A stretch of 64,000 nucleotides of DNA from Treponema sp. (GTDB lineage Bacteria > Spirochaetota > Spirochaetia > Treponematales > Treponemataceae), in the NCBI GenBank assembly GCA_024402695.1, contig JAKSTG010000009.1, positions 18,673 through 82,672 of the forward strand, written 5' to 3'. The notes under the pieces are model-generated. The model was not told where the DNA came from. It made no database searches and saw only the letters and a list, made by a program, of their open reading frames with translations. Both the position numbers and the translations under genes were made by a program. The stretch's first letter is position 1, and every line of letters begins with the position of its first letter. Below are positions 61,576-64,000 of this stretch, one piece after another.

Positions 61576-64000
61576 ATGGCTAAGTATGTTTACTTTTTCG
61601 GTGACGGAGATGCAGAAGGTGATGAATCAATGCGTCTCATCCTTGGTGGCAAAGGTGCTAACCTTGCTCAGATGGCAAAAAAACCACTGAGTCTCCCAGT
61701 TCCATCAGGATTTACAATTTCTATTGACGTATGTCAGGAATACTACAAACTCGGACGCAAGTATCCTGCATCACTCGACGCTGAAGTTCAGAAGAACCTC
61801 AAGAAGCTCGAAAAGTCTATGGGTAAAAAACTCGGAGACGAAAAGGATCCACTCCTTGTTTCAGTTCGCTCAGGTGCAGCTGAATCTATGCCAGGTATGA
61901 TGGATACAATCCTCAACCTCGGTCTTAACGACAAATCAGTTCTTGGCCTTGCTGCTAAAACAAACAACCCACGTTTCGCATGGGACGCTTACCGCCGCTT
62001 TATCCAGATGTACGGTAACGTTGCTATGGGTGTAGAACATGACAAATTCGAAGCTATCCTTGATTCTGTAAAAGCAAAGAAAGGCGTAAAAGAAGACGTT
62101 GAACTTGAAACAGAAGATCTTCAGGAAGTTGTTAAACAGTACAAAGCAATGTACAAAAAAGAAAAGGGTTCTGAATTCCCACAGGATCCACAGGAACAGA
62201 TGTGGGGAGCTATCGGTGCCGTATTCGGTTCTTGGATGAACGAACGCGCTATCATTTACCGCAAGCTCAACAACATCGATGAAAACAAAATCAAAGGTAC
62301 AGCTGTTACAGTTATGGCCATGGTATTCGGAAACATGGGTGAAACATCAGGAACTGGTGTTGCATTCTCACGTGACCCATCAACTGGTGAAAACCACTTC
62401 ATGGCAGAATACCTTATCAACGCTCAGGGTGAAGACGTTGTAGCTGGTATCCGTACTCCAATGGATATTTCTGCTCTTGAACAGCAGCAGCCAAAAATCT
62501 TCGCTGAAATCACAAAAATCCGCAACAGACTTGAAAAACACTACCGCGATATGCAGGATATGGAATTCACAGTACAGGAAGGAAAACTGTACATGCTCCA
62601 GTGCCGCAACGGTAAACGTACAGGTCCAGCAGCTGTTAAGATGGCTGTAGACATGGTTGCAGAAAAAATGATCACAAAAGAAGAAGCTCTTCTTCGCGTT
62701 AAACCAGATCAGCTGGATCAGCTCCTCCACCCACAGTTCGACGCTAAAGCTCTTAAATCAGCAAAACCTCTCGCATCAGCACTCAACGCTTCACCAGGAG
62801 CTGGATGTGGTGCTATCGTATTCACAGCCGACGAAGCTGTAGAATGGGACAAAGCTGGAAAGAAAGTTATGCTCGTTCGTAAAGAAACTTCTCCAGATGA
62901 TATCGCCGGTATGTATGTTGCTCAGGGTATCCTGACTTCAACAGGTGGACGTACATCACACGCAGCCGTAGTTGCTCGTGGTATGGGTACACCATGTGTT
63001 TGTGGATGTTCAGATGTAGTATTCACAGGAAAAGACACAGTTACAATCGGTGGAGTTAAATTCAAGAAAGGTGACGTTATTTCTATCGACGGTTCAACAG
63101 GTAAAGTATACGGTGAAGCAATTCCTGTAACTCCAGCTGCTGTTTCTGGCGACCTCGAAACATTCCTTTCATGGGCTGACGAAATCCGTGAAAAATCAGT
63201 TCGCACAACACCTTCTGGAAAGAAAGTTAAGGGATTCGGAGTTCTCGCTAACGCAGAACAGAACGAAGCTCCACAGGCTTTCCGCTTCGGTGCTGCAGGT
63301 ATCGGTCTCTGTCGTACAGAACACATGTTCTTCGAAGAACCAAAACTTACAAACTTCCAGAAAATGATCATTTCAGAAGACACAGCTGCTCGTAAAGAAA
63401 ACCTGAAAGCTATCCTGCCAATCCAGGTAAAAGACTTCTACGGAATCATCAAAACAATGGAAGGACGTCCAGTTACAATCCGTCTCCTGGACCCACCTCT
63501 TAACGAATTCATCCAGGCTGAAACACCAGAACTGGCTAAAGCACTGGCTAAAAAACTCGGAGTATCTGTTGATGTAATCAACAAGAAATACTCAGAACTC
63601 AACGAACACAACCCAATGCTCGGACACCGTGGATGTCGTCTGGCTATCACATACCCAGAAATCTACGAAACACAGGTTGAAGCTATTGCTCGTGCAACAG
63701 CTAAAGCTGAAAAAGAAGGTCTGGCACACGATGTTCGCATCATGATTCCTAACGTTACAACTTTCGCAGAACTTAAACAGATTCGTGCTCAGGCTGAAGC
63801 TGTAATTGCTGAAGTTAACGCAAAAGAAAAGACAGAACTGAAGTTCCAGATTGGTTCTATGATCGAATTCCCAAGAGCTGCAGCTACAGCAAACGAAATT
63901 GCTAAATATGCAGACTTCTTCTCATTCGGTACAAACGACCTTACTCAGACAACATTCGGATTCTCACGTGACGACTACGGTAAGTTCATCGATTCTTACC
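61576..64000 (+). CDS. ppdK: Pyruvate phosphate dikinase (3' end cut by window)
   Basis: PPDK interconverts pyruvate, ATP and phosphate with phosphoenolpyruvate, AMP and pyrophosphate, a pyrophosphate-saving glycolytic step common in anaerobes. The open frame starts MAKYVYFFGDGDAEGDESM and runs off the window edge after 808 codons; about 70-100 residues are missing. It shows GGKGANLAQMA (about 24), the phosphorylated His in TSTGGRTSHAAVVARGMG (His about 462), GAAGIGLCRTEHMFFE (about 570) and FSFGTNDLTQTTFGFSRDD near the cut. Codon use is very regular, typical of high expression. Confidence 0.95.
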   Translation, partial: MAKYVYFFGDGDAEGDESMRLILGGKGANLAQMAKKPLSLPVPSGFTISIDVCQEYYKLGRKYPASLDAEVQKNLKKLEKSMGKKLGDEKDPLLVSVRSGAAESMPGMMDTILNLGLNDKSVLGLAAKTNNPRFAWDAYRRFIQMYGNVAMGVEHDKFEAILDSVKAKKGVKEDVELETEDLQEVVKQYKAMYKKEKGSEFPQDPQEQMWGAIGAVFGSWMNERAIIYRKLNNIDENKIKGTAVTVMAMVFGNMGETSGTGVAFSRDPSTGENHFMAEYLINAQGEDVVAGIRTPMDISALEQQQPKIFAEITKIRNRLEKHYRDMQDMEFTVQEGKLYMLQCRNGKRTGPAAVKMAVDMVAEKMITKEEALLRVKPDQLDQLLHPQFDAKALKSAKPLASALNASPGAGCGAIVFTADEAVEWDKAGKKVMLVRKETSPDDIAGMYVAQGILTSTGGRTSHAAVVARGMGTPCVCGCSDVVFTGKDTVTIGGVKFKKGDVISIDGSTGKVYGEAIPVTPAAVSGDLETFLSWADEIREKSVRTTPSGKKVKGFGVLANAEQNEAPQAFRFGAAGIGLCRTEHMFFEEPKLTNFQKMIISEDTAARKENLKAILPIQVKDFYGIIKTMEGRPVTIRLLDPPLNEFIQAETPELAKALAKKLGVSVDVINKKYSELNEHNPMLGHRGCRLAITYPEIYETQVEAIARATAKAEKEGLAHDVRIMIPNVTTFAELKQIRAQAEAVIAEVNAKEKTELKFQIGSMIEFPRAAATANEIAKYADFFSFGTNDLTQTTFGFSRDDYGKFIDSY

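Overview
The window looks like chromosomal DNA from a host-associated spirochaete, most likely a gut or rumen Treponema. The reasons are the moderately AT-rich composition, relaxed spirochaetal lipoboxes (LSGC, LTGC, ITSC, FASC), many signal-peptide proteins ending in beta-strand-rich outer-membrane segments, a desulfoferrodoxin for oxygen defence, a GPH sugar transporter, CE2 and GH31 carbohydrate enzymes and pyruvate phosphate dikinase. This is inferred from gene content and was not checked against a database. I support 42 protein genes and see no tRNA, rRNA, CRISPR array, transposase or phage gene.

Layout. 1-0.3 kb: GC-rich palindromic intergenic DNA. 0.3-6.3 kb: purB, superoxide reductase, a membrane HTH protein, a thioesterase, a lipoprotein, a tocopherol-cyclase-like protein, a DUF218 protein and slyX. 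6.3-6.75 kb: a palindromic repeat with a second copy, inverted, at 43.66-43.87 kb. 6.75-15 kb: a THUMP rRNA methyltransferase, TetR plus a lipid-kinase-like protein, a patatin/barrel protein, trkH and mnmE, then a three-way-junction inverted-repeat element (14.85-14.98 kb). 15-20.5 kb: CE2 esterase, a CDP-alcohol phosphatidyltransferase, a clan GH-A-like hydrolase and a GH31 enzyme. 20.6-31.5 kb: envelope proteins (lipoprotein, HExxH peptidase/barrel, a 2031-residue Ig-like repeat protein, NlpC/P60-barrel). 31.6-35.7 kb: CBM48-like protein, metK behind a candidate SAM-II-type riboswitch, nth and two small barrel proteins. 35.7-39.4 kb: a divergon of a glycosyltransferase-like gene against tetR plus a GPH transporter, with a strong palindromic operator. 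39.4-45.4 kb: DMT exporter, sugar-sensor/GGDEF protein, serine hydrolase, putP. 45.6-58.5 kb: a 2207-residue lipoprotein with a DUF6273-like C-terminus, tex, and a lipoprotein/barrel pair. 58.5-64 kb: Rsm22-like, MerR and DUF1015 genes on the minus strand, then ppdK running off the window end.

How it fits together. Much of the window serves the cell envelope. Three unrelated exported enzymes (patatin, peptidase MA-like, NlpC/P60) each carry a C-terminal barrel-like region. Carbohydrate genes (CE2, GH-A, GH31, GPH transporter, CBM48) indicate intracellular use of imported glycans, and PPDK links this to glycolysis. About nine genes have a clear -10 box only 6-9 bases before the start codon and no Shine-Dalgarno, so leaderless or nearly leaderless mRNAs appear common. 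The strongest novelty leads are the SAM-II-like leader of metK, the two-copy palindromic repeat, the 14.85 kb structured element and the hairpin that buries the GH31 ribosome binding site.
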